A stretch of 64,000 nt of DNA from Cellulomonas cellasea (GTDB taxonomy: Bacteria; Actinomycetota; Actinomycetes; Actinomycetales; Cellulomonadaceae): positions 47,491-111,490 of the forward strand of contig NZ_JAUDBQ010000016.1 of assembly GCF_030372105.1 (NCBI RefSeq). The letters run 5' to 3'. The notes under the pieces were generated by a model. That model did no database searches and was not told the origin of the DNA. It saw nothing but the letters and a program-made list of their open reading frames with translations. Shown piece by piece: positions 1 through 8,873 of the stretch; position 1 is the stretch's first letter; every line of letters begins with the position of its first letter. A program made the translations under genes and the position numbers.

Positions 1-153
1 CGCGTCGCGACCATCCGGCACGCCGACGAGATCGTCGTCCTCGAGGGCGGGGCCATCGTGGCCCGCGGCACCCACGAGAGCCTGCTCGAGACGTCCGAGA
101 CCTACCGCGAGATCGTCTTCTCGCAGATCAGCGAAGAGGAGGCCGCCGCGTGA
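1..153 (+). CDS. ABC transporter ATP-binding/permease, C-terminal end (partial)
   Basis: Only the last 50 codons are inside the window. The peptide begins at the end of the H-loop region ([17 protein letters not shown]) and continues with the G-T-H-E-S-L-L-E segment that closes most ABC exporter ATPase domains. Its TGA overlaps the GTG start of the next ABC gene, so the two are translationally coupled. That arrangement and the matching C-terminal segments fit a heterodimeric multidrug/lipid-type ABC exporter with one half encoded by each gene. The substrate cannot be deduced. Confidence 0.85.
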   Translation, partial: RVATIRHADEIVVLEGGAIVARGTHESLLETSETYREIVFSQISEEEAAA

Positions 154-2150
154 GCGCGAACCAGCGACCCGGCGCAACGCCGGTCGGGGAGAAGCCCGCG
201 ACGGGTGGGCGCCGTCCTCCGCACGGCGGGGGCCACGGCCCGATGGGCGGGCTCGGCATGCCCACAGAGAAGTCGATGGACTTCCGCGGCTCCGGCGGCA
301 GGCTGCTCGGCTACCTGCGGCCCGAGCGGCTGAAGATGACCCTCACCGTGGCGCTCGCGATCGTGTCGGTGGCGCTCGTCGTCACCGGGCCGAAGATCCT
401 CGGCCAGGCGACGAACATCATCTTCGAGGGCGTCATCGGCCGCCAGCTCCCCGAGGGGATCAGCAAGAGCGAGGCCATCGCCGGGCTGCGCGCCAGGGGC
501 GAGGACAGCTTCGCGGACCTGTTGTCGGGCGCGGACGTGGTGCCGGGGCAGGGCGTCGACTTCACACGCCTGCGCGACGTGCTGCTGCTCGTCCTGGCCA
601 TCTACGTCGGGTCGTTCGTGTTCGGGTGGCTGCAGGGCCGGCTCACCGCGGGCATCGTGCAGCGCACCGTCTTCCGGATGCGCAAGTCCGTCGAGGGCAA
701 GCTCCAGCGGCTGCCGCTCTCGTACTTCGACAAGCAGCCCCGCGGCGAGGTGCTCAGCCGTGTCACCAACGACATCGACAACATCGCCCAGACGCTGCAG
801 CAGACCCTGTCGCAGGTGATCACCTCAGTGCTCACCGTCATCGGCGTGCTCGCGATGATGTTCTGGATCTCGCCGCTGCTGGCCCTCGTGGCCCTGGTGA
901 CCGTGCCGCTGTCCGTGGTGGTGACCGCCGCCATCGCCAAGCGGTCCCAGCCGCAGTTCGTCGCGCAGTGGCAGCGCACCGGGACGCTGAACTCGCACAT
1001 CGAGGAGATGTACACCGGCCACGCGCTGGTCAAGGTGTTCGGCCACCAGCGCGAGGCGATCTCCACGTTCCACGACGAGAACGGCAAGCTGTACGACGCG
1101 TCGTTCCGCGCCCAGTTCATCTCGGGGATCATCCAGCCGGCGCTGGGCTTCCTGTCGAACCTCAACTACGTGATCATCGCGGTGATCGGCGGCCTGCGGG
1201 TCGCGTCGGGGACCATGTCGCTGGGCGACGTGCAGGCGTTCATCCAGTACTCGCGCCAGTTCACCCAGCCGCTCACGCAGATCGCGTCGATGATGAACCT
1301 CCTCCAGTCCGGCGTCGCGTCCGCCGAGCGGGTCTTCGACCTGCTGGACGCCGAGGAGCAGAGCCCCGACCCGGACCCCGCGGCGCCTGTGCCCACCCCG
1401 GTGCTGGGCCGCGTGGCCTTCGAGGACGTGTCGTTCAGCTACGACCCGGAGAACCCGCTCATCGAGCACCTGTCCTTCGTGGCCGAGCCCGGGCAGACAG
1501 TCGCCATCGTCGGACCCACCGGCGCCGGCAAGACCACGCTGGTGAACCTGCTCATGCGGTTCTACGAGGTCGACTCCGGGCGCATCACCCTCGACGGCGT
1601 GGACACCGCCGCCATGACCAGGGACGACCTGCGCTCGCAGATCGGCATGGTGCTGCAGGACACGTGGCTGATCAGCGGCTCCATCGCCGAGAACATCGCC
1701 TACGCCGCCGACGAGATCACCCGCGAGCACCTCATCGAGGCGGCGCGGACCACGCACGTCGACCACTTCGTGCGGACCCTCGCCGAGGGCTACGACACGG
1801 TGATCGACGACGAGGGGTCGAACGTCAGCGCGGGGGAGAAGCAGCTGCTCACGATCGCCCGCGCGTTCGTCGCCGACCCCGCGATCCTGGTGCTCGACGA
1901 GGCGACGTCCTCGGTGGACACCCGCACCGAGGTGCTCGTGCAGCAGGCGATGAACGCGCTGCGCGCCGGGCGGACGTCCTTCGTCATCGCGCACCGGCTG
2001 TCCACGATCCGCGACGCGGACGTCATCCTCGTCATGGAGCACGGGTCGATCGTCGAGCAGGGCACCCATGAGGAGCTGCTCGCGGCCGACGGCGCCTATG
2101 CGCGGCTGTACGCGTCGCAGTTCGCGGAGGCGGCCACGGCGCTCGACTAG
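150..2150 (+). CDS. ABC exporter half-transporter (fused membrane and ATPase domains)
   Basis: This 666-residue type IV ABC exporter half has a Pro/Gly-rich cytosolic N-terminus (about 1-45), a six-helix membrane domain (about 60-400) and a C-terminal ATPase. Visible ATPase motifs are Walker [10 protein letters not shown] near residue 454, a signature-like NVSAGEKQ near 559 (the usual LSGGQ is replaced by VSAGE), Walker [14 protein letters not shown] near 579 and the H-loop IAHRLSTI near 612. The GTG start overlaps the stop of the preceding ABC gene (GTGA). This supports a heterodimer, in which one degenerate ATP site is common. An insertion of about 50 residues between the first two helices (residues about 95-140) is typical of the actinobacterial subgroup. 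The cargo is unknown. Confidence 0.93.
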   Translation: MSANQRPGATPVGEKPATGGRRPPHGGGHGPMGGLGMPTEKSMDFRGSGGRLLGYLRPERLKMTLTVALAIVSVALVVTGPKILGQATNIIFEGVIGRQLPEGISKSEAIAGLRARGEDSFADLLSGADVVPGQGVDFTRLRDVLLLVLAIYVGSFVFGWLQGRLTAGIVQRTVFRMRKSVEGKLQRLPLSYFDKQPRGEVLSRVTNDIDNIAQTLQQTLSQVITSVLTVIGVLAMMFWISPLLALVALVTVPLSVVVTAAIAKRSQPQFVAQWQRTGTLNSHIEEMYTGHALVKVFGHQREAISTFHDENGKLYDASFRAQFISGIIQPALGFLSNLNYVIIAVIGGLRVASGTMSLGDVQAFIQYSRQFTQPLTQIASMMNLLQSGVASAERVFDLLDAEEQSPDPDPAAPVPTPVLGRVAFEDVSFSYDPENPLIEHLSFVAEPGQTVAIVGPTGAGKTTLVNLLMRFYEVDSGRITLDGVDTAAMTRDDLRSQIGMVLQDTWLISGSIAENIAYAADEITREHLIEAARTTHVDHFVRTLAEGYDTVIDDEGSNVSAGEKQLLTIARAFVADPAILVLDEATSSVDTRTEVLVQQAMNALRAGRTSFVIAHRLSTIRDADVILVMEHGSIVEQGTHEELLAADGAYARLYASQFAEAATALD

Positions 2151-2217
2151 GGCGCTCGACGGGCGTTCGACGCGCCCCGGTCCGGACGGTGGTCCGGGCC
2201 GGGGCGCCGGGCGCGGG

Positions 2218-3078
2218 ATGATGGACGACGTGCCAGCGCCCGAGATCATCCCCCTCACCGACCCCGCCGACGAGCGCCTCGCCGACTACGTCTCGCTGAC
2301 CGACGTCGCGCTGCGCTCCAAGCACGAGCCCGCGAAGGGCCTGTACATCGCGGAGAGCTCCACGGTGCTGCGCCGCGCGATCGACGCCGGGCACCGGCCA
2401 CGGTCGGTGCTGGTGTCACCACGCTGGCTGCCCGACCTGGAGGAGATGCTCGCGAGCCTGCCCGACGACGGCACGCGCGTGCCCGTCTACGTCGCCGAGC
2501 CCGACGTGCTCGAGGCCATCACCGGCTTCCACGTCCACCGCGGGGCGCTCGCGGCGATGCACCGGCCGGTGCTGCCGTCCGTGGAGGACGTGCTGCGCGG
2601 GGCGCGCGGCGGCAACGGGGCTCGACGGGTGGCCGTGCTCGAGGACATCGTGGACCACACCAACGTCGGCGCCGCGTTCCGCTCGGCGGCGGCGCTGGGC
2701 GTCGACGCGGTGCTGGTCACGCCGCGCTGCGCCGACCCGCTCTACCGGCGCTCGGTGCGCGTGTCGATGGGCACGGTGTTCCAGGTGCCGTGGACCCGCA
2801 TCGACGAGTGGCCCGCCGGGATGGAGACCCTGCGCGACGCCGGTTTCGTCACGGCGGCCCTCGCGCTCTCCGACGACTCGATCAGCCTCGACGCGCTCGA
2901 GCGCGACCTGCCGGAGCGGCTCGCGCTGATCCTCGGCGCCGAGGGGCACGGGCTGAAGGCGACGACGGTCGCGGCGGCCGACCTGACGGTGCGCATCCCG
3001 ATGGCGGGGGGAGTTGACTCGCTCAACGTGGCCGCGGCGGCGGCGGTCGCGTTCTGGGCCACTCGCGCCACGTCCTGA
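2218..3078 (+). CDS. SpoU/TrmH-family RNA 2'-O-methyltransferase
   Basis: The 286-residue product has an N-terminal RNA-substrate-binding region (about 10-100) and a C-terminal SPOUT knot. The three family motifs are present: an Asn in the DHTNVGAAFRSA segment, LILGAEGHGL, and IPMAGGVDSLNVAAAAAVAFW, which form the SAM-binding trefoil knot. The enzyme is expected to methylate a 2'-OH in rRNA or tRNA in the cytoplasm; the site cannot be read from sequence. ATG at 2218 (or 2221) was chosen because the conserved region begins a few residues later and the upstream extension is Arg/Gly-rich and atypical. It lies 67 bp after the ABC gene on the same strand. Confidence 0.88.
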   Translation: MMDDVPAPEIIPLTDPADERLADYVSLTDVALRSKHEPAKGLYIAESSTVLRRAIDAGHRPRSVLVSPRWLPDLEEMLASLPDDGTRVPVYVAEPDVLEAITGFHVHRGALAAMHRPVLPSVEDVLRGARGGNGARRVAVLEDIVDHTNVGAAFRSAAALGVDAVLVTPRCADPLYRRSVRVSMGTVFQVPWTRIDEWPAGMETLRDAGFVTAALALSDDSISLDALERDLPERLALILGAEGHGLKATTVAAADLTVRIPMAGGVDSLNVAAAAAVAFWATRATS

Positions 3079-3112
3079 CACGGCAGACCTCGAGCGGCCT
3101 AGGCTCGCGGAC

Positions 3113-3583
3113 GTGACGGCCATCATCCGGCCCGCCGACGACGCGGACCTGCAGGGCCTGCTGGGGCTCTATGGCGAGCTGAACCCTGACGACTCGGCAT
3201 TGCCTGACGCTCGCGCGCAGGAGGTGTGGGCGGCGGTCCGCAGCCAGCGGGGCCGGACGATCCTGGTCGCCGTCGTCGGCGACGCACTGGCAGGCAGCAT
3301 CGACTGCGTGGTCCTGCCGAACCTCACCCGTGGTGGGCGGTCCATCATGTTCGTGGAGAACGTCATCGTCGCGCGGCAGCACCGTCGGCGTGGGATCGGG
3401 CGGCTGTTGATGGACGCGGCGCTGTCGCTCGCTGAGTCGACCCGTTGCTACAAGATCCAACTCTTGGCGGCGGACAGCGAGGAAGCGCACGACTTCTACG
3501 CCGCGTCCGAGTACCGGCCGCTGGCGCAGGGATTCCGGCGCTACCTCGACGAGCCGGCACGCATCGGACATCACCGCCCATGA
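3113..3583 (+). CDS. GNAT-family N-acetyltransferase
   Basis: This 156-residue GNAT domain protein has the acetyl-CoA pyrophosphate-binding motif A as QHRRRGIGRLLMDAA (about residues 84-98), preceded by the beta-4 strand FVENVIV. The C-terminal DFYAASEYRP matches the usual motif B. GTG 3113 is used because the conserved IIRPADDADL start follows directly. The last bases overlap the ATG of the next gene (ATGA), so the pair was probably co-translated. The acetyl acceptor is unknown. Confidence 0.85.
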   Translation: MTAIIRPADDADLQGLLGLYGELNPDDSALPDARAQEVWAAVRSQRGRTILVAVVGDALAGSIDCVVLPNLTRGGRSIMFVENVIVARQHRRRGIGRLLMDAALSLAESTRCYKIQLLAADSEEAHDFYAASEYRPLAQGFRRYLDEPARIGHHRP

Positions 3584-4004
3584 CCGAGGAGCTGGTGGCC
3601 AAGGAGTGCGTCTTCTGCGCCATCGTGGCGGGCCATGCGGAAGCCAGCATGGTGTTTGAGGACGAGACCGTTGCCGTGTGGATGGACCTGAACCCCGTCA
3701 CGCACGGGCACCTACTCGTGGCGCCACGGAGGCACGCCGTCGGCCTCGAAGACCTTGATGGCGTCACGAGCGCTCACGTGTGGTCGGTTGGCCACGACAT
3801 GGCGACGGCGAAGCCGCCTTCCAGACGGTCTTCCATTTCCACTTGCACGTGATCCCTCGCTACCCAGGAGACGGCCTGGGGGAGCCTTTCAAGGTCGAGA
3901 CTCACGAACGCGAGAAGTCGCTGCGTGACAGCGACGCGCAAGCGATCAAAGCCGCCATCGCGTCAACCAACGAGGATGTCGCTCCTCCGTCCGAGACCAG
4001 ATAA
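3580..4004 (+). pseudogene. HIT-family hydrolase, disrupted by an out-of-frame internal deletion
   Basis: The first frame (from ATG 3580) encodes a normal HIT N-terminus: CVFCAIVAGHAEASMVFED, then NPVTHGHLLVAPRRH. The C-terminal half, with the catalytic His-triad region FHFHLHVIPRY, is in another frame from about 3804 to the stop at 4004. The switch occurs at about 3799-3812, where the short string GACGGCGAAGCC is read in both frames. The segment normally between them, including the nucleotide-binding loop, is absent (roughly 20-30 residues). The first frame ends prematurely at 3852. The gene overlaps the upstream GNAT by 4 bp, so it is a formerly intact operon member. A sequencing error alone would not explain the missing residues. 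Confidence 0.82.
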
Positions 4005-4020
4005 CGCAGGCCGCGAGTCC

Positions 4021-4803
4021 TCACACGGGCGTCTGCGTCGGCAGGGTGAGGATCTCGGCGCCGTTGTCGGTGATGGCGATGGTGTGCTCGCTGTGGGCGG
4101 TGCGGCAGCCTGTGGCGCTGCGGAGCGTCCACCCGTCGGCGTCGGTGACGAGTTCTGCGGTGTCTGCCATGACCCAGGGCTCGAGGGCGAGCAGCAGCCC
4201 GGGGCGCAGCGTGTACCCGCGTCCGGGGCGTCCGGTGTTCGTGATGTGCGGGTCCTGGTGCATCGTCGATCCGATGCCGTGCCCGCCGAACTCGGTGTTG
4301 ATGGGGTAGCCGGCCTCGCTGAGGACCGTGCCGATTGCGTGGGAGAGGTCGCCGATGCGGGCGCCCGGCCGGGCGGCGGCGATCCCGGCGGCCAGCGCGT
4401 TCTCGGTGGCGCGGATCATCGCGAGGCTGTCCGGGGGCTGTGACGCGCCCACGACGAAGCTGATGGCGGAGTCGGCCGCGATCCCGTCGAGGGACACGGC
4501 CAGGTCGAGGGTCAGCAGGTCGCCGTCGGCCAGCGCGTAGTCGTGGGGCAGCCCGTGGAGCACAGCGTCGTTGACGGAGGTGCAGATGTAGTGGCCGAAG
4601 GGCCCGCGCCCGAAGGAGGGCTCGTAGTCGACGTAGCAGGACTGCGCGCCGGCCTGGAGGATCATCTGCTGGGTCCAGCGGTCGATGTCGAGCAGGTTCG
4701 TGCCGACTGTGGCGCGGCTCCTGAGCGACTGCAAGATGCCGCCGACGAGGGCGCCCGTCTGCCTGGCTCGGGCCAGCTCGGTGGAGTTCAGGATCTCGAT
4801 CAT
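4021..4803 (-). CDS. map: Type I methionine aminopeptidase
   Basis: The 260-residue cytosolic metalloprotease removes the initiator Met from nascent proteins. All metal ligands and the catalytic His are present at the spacing known for the E. coli enzyme: H83 (HGLPH), D100 and D111 (LDLAVSLDGIAADSA), H175 (GGHGIG), E208 (LALEPW) and E239 (SEHT). ATG 4803 (MIEILNSTE) is the start that matches the family; a longer in-frame reading to 4833 would run into the divergent promoter. It is transcribed away from an XRE regulator at 4876 across an AT-rich, palindrome-bearing 72-bp spacer. This may be an accessory rather than the housekeeping map, since actinobacteria often carry more than one. Confidence 0.93.
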   Translation of the reverse strand: MIEILNSTELARARQTGALVGGILQSLRSRATVGTNLLDIDRWTQQMILQAGAQSCYVDYEPSFGRGPFGHYICTSVNDAVLHGLPHDYALADGDLLTLDLAVSLDGIAADSAISFVVGASQPPDSLAMIRATENALAAGIAAARPGARIGDLSHAIGTVLSEAGYPINTEFGGHGIGSTMHQDPHITNTGRPGRGYTLRPGLLLALEPWVMADTAELVTDADGWTLRSATGCRTAHSEHTIAITDNGAEILTLPTQTPV

Positions 4804-4838
4804 GGGGGGAGCCCTCTCGACGACAGAAGCCAATAACT

Positions 4839-4862
4839 ATACCGGCCATAGTATCCCGGTAT
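4839..4862. promoter_or_regulatory. Operator-like inverted repeat between map and the XRE gene
   Basis: Arms ATACCGG (4839-4845) and CCGGTAT (4856-4862) form a perfect 7-bp inverted repeat with a 10-bp spacer. Related half-sites follow (GTATCCCGG at 4851-4859, GTATCGG at 4865-4871). The 30-bp stretch is far more AT-rich than its surroundings and lies only 13 bp before the XRE start and 35 bp from the map start. It probably holds both promoters and the XRE binding site; this is inferred from position and symmetry. Confidence 0.55.
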
Positions 4863-4875
4863 TAGTATCGGCCAC

Positions 4876-5181
4876 ATGGTCAGACTGCCCCTCACTCCCG
4901 CCGAGGTCGAGCGCGGACAGCGCCTAGGAGCCCTGCTGCGTCGCGCCCGGGGCCAGCGCTCGATGCTCGAGGTCGCCCTCGACGCGAGGGTGTCGCCAGA
5001 GACCCTGCGGAAGATCGAGTCGGGCCGCGTCGCGACGCCCGCCTTCCCGACCATCGCGGCAATCGCTGCTGTCCTCGGCCTCTCCCTCGACGACGTGTGG
5101 GCCGAGATCAACCAGCCGGTGCCAGGGGTCGAGCCGGCGACTGCCGCCGCCTTCGCGCGACTGGCTAGTCGTCGCGACTAG
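4876..5181 (+). CDS. XRE-family helix-turn-helix regulator
   Basis: This is a 101-residue single-domain Cro/CI-type DNA-binding protein. The helix-turn-helix spans about residues 18-75, with the recognition part VSPETLRKIESGRVATPAF, then a short Ala-rich tail. It has no ligand-binding or metalloprotease domain. It is divergent from map, and the shared spacer carries a palindrome, so it likely represses itself and map. Pairing of this type of regulator with a map gene is a recurrent arrangement in actinobacteria as far as I recall. Two small hairpins overlap its stop codon. Confidence 0.85.
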   Translation: MVRLPLTPAEVERGQRLGALLRRARGQRSMLEVALDARVSPETLRKIESGRVATPAFPTIAAIAAVLGLSLDDVWAEINQPVPGVEPATAAAFARLASRRD

Positions 5182-5195
5182 GGGACGTCTCCCCT
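5165..5195 (+). terminator. Possible double-hairpin terminator of the XRE gene
   Basis: CTAGTCG/CGACTAG (5165-5181, 3-nt loop) includes the stop codon and is followed directly by AGGGGA/TCCCCT (5180-5195, 4-nt loop). There is no U-tract, so it is only a candidate. The 160 bp up to the next gene shows nothing else. Confidence 0.35.
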
Positions 5196-5339
5196 CAAGG
5201 GTGCTGGGTAGAAGTCGATCAACGTCCTCTCTGGAAATGCGGAGGGATGTCGTGCCTGCCTTCGATAGGACGCGAGATGCCCCGACGAACAGCAGTCGAC
5301 GCCCGCGATGGTGGCGAGCGCCGAGGTGGCGCGCTTCGG

Positions 5340-6173
5340 TCAGGGCCGAGTGCTGAGCCACGTGGTGAGGTAGTGCCGGAAGGGCGCCGGTTGCTCAATC
5401 CACGGGTAGTGGCCGCAGTCTGCGATCAAGGCCAGGTCAGCGCTGAGAAGCGCTGCGTAGTCCCTGACCGGCTGCACGCCGGTGAGGAGGTCTTGGTCGC
5501 CGCCGATGACGAGGCTTCGAGGCGAGCGCATCGTGCGGATGCGTTCGACGGCGTCGTCGGGGATGTCGGTGAACCACGCGGAGGCCGCTGCCAGGCTGAC
5601 GGCCCCGACGTCCGCATGCGCCTGTTCCGTAGGGGTCCAGTGTGCGTAGCTGGCCGGAGCCTGCCGGCGGAAGGACTCTCGGAAGTCGGATTCTGTGCTG
5701 GGCTCGTCGGTCGACATCGCGATGAGAGCATCGAGTGCTTCGCGCTCGGCGTGTTCGGCGGCGATCGACTCGATATCGGAGGGTGTGCCGGTCAACCAAG
5801 TCGCCGGTGGTGTGACGAGCGCCATGGATCGCACTCGGTCGGGGAACTGCGCTGCGGCGGCTAGGGCGAGCCGAGTTCCGGCAGAGTGAGCCACCAGGTC
5901 AATGGTGTCGAGGCCGAGTGCATCGGCCAGCGTGATGACGTCCGCTGCGTCGGTCCACCATCCGCGCGAGATGCCCCCGCTCCTTGGCGTTCCTCGGGGG
6001 TGGAGGACTGCCAGTGCGTGATCGCTTCCCAGGCCGGCGAACTCGCCCAAGTACTCAGGGCCGCGGCAGGGGCCGCCGGGCAGGACGATCGCCGGCTCTC
6101 CGAGGGCTTCTCCGAGAGTGGAGACGGCGAAGGGCAATCGAAGGTCATCGACGCGCACGCCGCAGCCTTTCAC
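5340..6173 (-). CDS. Alpha/beta-fold hydrolase
   Basis: This is a cytosolic alpha/beta hydrolase of about 277 residues. Oxyanion-loop residues PGGPCRG are followed by the nucleophile elbow VAHSAGT (Ser near residue 95, with Ala in place of the first Gly), an acid in the GGDQDLLTG strand and the catalytic His in DCGHYPWIEQP. The overall pattern resembles proline-iminopeptidase or epoxide-hydrolase-like members; the substrate is unknown. GTG 6173 is preferred because conserved sequence starts just after it; an upstream ATG at 6293 would add 40 atypical residues. The region has slightly lower GC than its neighbours. Confidence 0.75.
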   Translation of the reverse strand: MKGCGVRVDDLRLPFAVSTLGEALGEPAIVLPGGPCRGPEYLGEFAGLGSDHALAVLHPRGTPRSGGISRGWWTDAADVITLADALGLDTIDLVAHSAGTRLALAAAAQFPDRVRSMALVTPPATWLTGTPSDIESIAAEHAEREALDALIAMSTDEPSTESDFRESFRRQAPASYAHWTPTEQAHADVGAVSLAAASAWFTDIPDDAVERIRTMRSPRSLVIGGDQDLLTGVQPVRDYAALLSADLALIADCGHYPWIEQPAPFRHYLTTWLSTRP

Positions 6174-6332
6174 GTTGGCGGTGCGCACGACCGCTCGAAT
6201 CTGATCGTCTTTCGCGGATGTCGCCTCGTCTCCGGTGTGGCGGCGTCCGCCAGTGAGCGCGTGGACGATGGGCCCGCTGCGTCCGTCGGCCAAGTCCTCT
6301 CAGCGTGCTCCAGCTTTCCGTTGGCGACGCCC

Positions 6333-6364
6333 TTGCGGAAGGATGCGGTGCTAGCCTTCCGTAA
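6333..6364. promoter_or_regulatory. Inverted repeat in the fic promoter region
   Basis: TTGCGGAAGG (6333-6342) and CCTTCCGTAA (6355-6364) are inverted with 9 of 10 positions matching and a 12-bp spacer. A further TTTCCG half-site lies at about 6315-6320. It ends 21 bp before the preferred fic start. This looks like an operator for an unlinked or self regulator; the assignment is by symmetry and position only. Confidence 0.45.
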
Positions 6365-6385
6365 GAGCGCGAGATGGGGAAGCTT

Positions 6386-7591
6386 ATGAGTCGAGAGCTC
6401 GTCACCCCTGGGTGGCCGCCACTCGGAGTCGAGCGTCGCGAGTGGACCTCGCGCATCGACCCCGGGCGTCTCGACGTCTGGGAGCGCATCCGGATCGCTC
6501 GGCCCTACGACGCGAGCGTTCCGGCGTTCATCGCGCCCCTCGAGGTGCGGCTGGAGCCCGAGACGGCCGCGATCGTGGCCTCGGCGAGCGCCGAAGTGGT
6601 GCGGTTCGACGCCGAGATGGCGGCCATGCCCGTCCCCATGCCCGCCATCCTGCTGCGCAGCGAGTCGGCGTCCAGCTCCCAGATCGAGCGGCTGACGTCC
6701 AACGCCCGCAACCTGGCCATCGCCGAGTTAGACCTGGGGTCGCGGCAGAACGCCGAGCTCGTCGTTGCCAATGTCCGCGCGATGCAGCGCGCCCTGGACG
6801 TGGGGACCGGCATCACGCGGCGCTCGATCATCGAGACGCACCAGAGGCTGCTCGAGCACTCCGACCCCGAGATCGTCGGCGGGCTGCGGAGCGAGCAGGT
6901 GTGGGTGGGGGGCTCGGACGCGAGCCCGCACGGCGCCGAGTTCGTCCCGCCGCACGCTGATCGCGTGTCAGCGCTTATCGACGACCTCGTCGATTTCTCC
7001 GCCCGGGACGACATCCCGGTGCTCGCCCACGCGGCACTCGTCCATGCGCAGTTCGAGACGATCCACCCGTTCCTCGACGGCAACGGCCGCACCGGCCGCG
7101 CGATCATGCACACCCTGCTGCGCGGGCGTGGCTTGACTCGGCACTCCACCGTGCCGGTCTCCTCGGGGCTGCTGCGTGACACGGCCCGGTACTTCCAGGC
7201 GCTCACCGCCTACCGGGAGGGCCACCACGACGCGATCGTCGCCGAGACGGCGCGCGCCGCGTTCGCCGCCGTGTCGAACGGGCGGCAACTCGCCTCCGAG
7301 ATGGCCGCGATCCGTGAGACGGCCCGCGCAAGCCTCGTGGCCCGAGCCGACTCCGCCGCCTGGCCGCTGATCGACCTGCTGATGCGCCAACCGGTGGTCA
7401 ACGCCGAACGAGTGGCCCGCGAGCTCGGCGTCACCACACGCACTGCCCGCAACGCTCTGGACCTCCTGGCAGAGGCGGGTGTCGTGGCCCTGGCGAGCAC
7501 CGCGAAGCGTGACCGCATCTGGCAGATCACCGCGGTCACGGACGCGATGGACGCCTTCGCGCGGCGGGCTGGTCGTCGGGCGAACGGATAG
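6386..7591 (+). CDS. Fic-domain protein (probable AMPylator/UMPylator) with C-terminal winged helix
   Basis: The 401-residue stand-alone Fic protein has the core motif HPFLDGNGRTGR at residues 227-238, with every catalytic and phosphate-binding residue intact. An N-terminal alpha-inh-like element SSSQIER (S96-R102) matches the autoinhibitory S/TxxxE pattern, so class II self-inhibition is likely. The C-terminus (about 325-385) reads as a winged helix (VNAERVARELGVTTRTARNALDLLAEAGVV), typical of Fic proteins that may bind DNA. ATG 6386 is preferred over 6374 because GGGGA lies just upstream. No antitoxin gene is adjacent. Confidence 0.88.
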   Translation: MSRELVTPGWPPLGVERREWTSRIDPGRLDVWERIRIARPYDASVPAFIAPLEVRLEPETAAIVASASAEVVRFDAEMAAMPVPMPAILLRSESASSSQIERLTSNARNLAIAELDLGSRQNAELVVANVRAMQRALDVGTGITRRSIIETHQRLLEHSDPEIVGGLRSEQVWVGGSDASPHGAEFVPPHADRVSALIDDLVDFSARDDIPVLAHAALVHAQFETIHPFLDGNGRTGRAIMHTLLRGRGLTRHSTVPVSSGLLRDTARYFQALTAYREGHHDAIVAETARAAFAAVSNGRQLASEMAAIRETARASLVARADSAAWPLIDLLMRQPVVNAERVARELGVTTRTARNALDLLAEAGVVALASTAKRDRIWQITAVTDAMDAFARRAGRRANG

Positions 7592-7600
7592 CGCCTCGCG

Positions 7601-8629
7601 TCACGAGGGGCGGCTGGCGCCGGTGAGCGCGCGGACGATGGGGCCGGCGACCTCCGGGTCGGCCAAGTAGTCCTCGACGGCATGTGGGGAGGACGGGTTG
7701 TTCGTCCGCTCGTCCCGGATCGCCTCGCCACCGGTGAAGAGCGGCCCCAGCGGGTGGACCAGGGCGATGACGTCACGGACGTCGTAGGCGTTGACCCAGC
7801 CAGGCGCGGCGGGCTCCCACGGTTGGATGGCCTCGGGCACGGGGCGGTGCTCGGTGCCGGCGCCCGGCCCGCTCAGGTGGCGGCGCACCACGCGCAGGCC
7901 CAGCGGCGACCCTGTGGTGGCGAGCAGCCGGATCACGACCCCGGGCGGCAGGCTCTGGCAGGCGTCGTAGGCGACCACGCTGCCCAGGCTGTGGCCGATC
8001 ACGACCAGGTCGGTGTGCCCGTCGTCGACCGCCGACGCCACCGACCTGTGCACCACGCCCTGCACCAGGGTGCGCAGCCCCACATCGGTCAGGTAGTAGG
8101 CCACGTCCCGGTAGAACTGCTCGATGACCCACGCGGCCAGCCCGGTCTTCACGGCGAGGAACTGGAGCGCCGAGCGGGCGACCTGCAGCCGCAGGAAGTC
8201 GGACCACTCGACCTCCGGGTGGACGAGCTGCTCCGTGCGCCGGATCTCCTGGATCTCGGCCACGGCCGCGCGCCCGTCCGCGCCGGTCTGCGGCAGCCGG
8301 TCCTCGGCGCGGTACCCGGCGCCCTCGGCGGCGTCGATCAACATGTGCTGGATCAGCGCGTCCACGTCCTGGCCGCTCGCGAGGTCCGGCGGCGGGCCGC
8401 CCGCGGCGTCGAGATCGGCCACGCGGGCTGCGAGGTCGTTCCCGTAGAAGGGGAGGTGGACGGCCTCCAACGTCGGCGGCCCCTCGGCTGCGAGGACCGC
8501 GCCCTTCGCGAGCCCGGCCAGCCACAGGCGGGTCAGGGCGGCGACGTGCCGCGCGACGTCCTCCGGCGACCGGCCCATGCCCAAGGGCATCTGCTGGCCA
8601 CGCCCATGCACCAGGAGCAGAGCGGTCAT
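7601..8629 (-). CDS. Alpha/beta-hydrolase-fold (lipase-like) protein
   Basis: This 342-residue protein begins MTALLLVHGRGQQ, a His-Gly oxyanion motif, and has a strict nucleophile elbow VIGHSLGS (Ser near residue 213). A candidate catalytic His lies in the C-terminal SPHAVEDYLAD segment. There is no signal peptide. The long region between the first strand and the elbow, rich in Leu/Ala helices, resembles lipase-class or PGAP1-like large-lid hydrolases. ATG 8629 is used because the first strand starts immediately there. Its stop lies 9 bp from the convergent fic stop. Substrate unknown. Confidence 0.72.
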   Translation of the reverse strand: MTALLLVHGRGQQMPLGMGRSPEDVARHVAALTRLWLAGLAKGAVLAAEGPPTLEAVHLPFYGNDLAARVADLDAAGGPPPDLASGQDVDALIQHMLIDAAEGAGYRAEDRLPQTGADGRAAVAEIQEIRRTEQLVHPEVEWSDFLRLQVARSALQFLAVKTGLAAWVIEQFYRDVAYYLTDVGLRTLVQGVVHRSVASAVDDGHTDLVVIGHSLGSVVAYDACQSLPPGVVIRLLATTGSPLGLRVVRRHLSGPGAGTEHRPVPEAIQPWEPAAPGWVNAYDVRDVIALVHPLGPLFTGGEAIRDERTNNPSSPHAVEDYLADPEVAGPIVRALTGASRPS

Positions 8630-8873
8630 GACTGCCTCCGTCGTCGGCGATGCCGCGTCCGACGCGTCGCGCCGTCGCCCTTGCATCGTGGCACGGACCC
8701 GCTCGCGGGGCGCACGCAGCAGGCGTTTCGCCGCGTGATCCTGCTGGAGGACGAGTGAGATACAAGCGGGATGCGAGTCGCGCGAGGCGGTTGCGGGCCC
8801 GCCCGGACCGGCGCAATGTCGAGATGTGGGGTCCCCGACCGGGTGGCCGCCACGCCGGCGACGGAGGCCCGTG

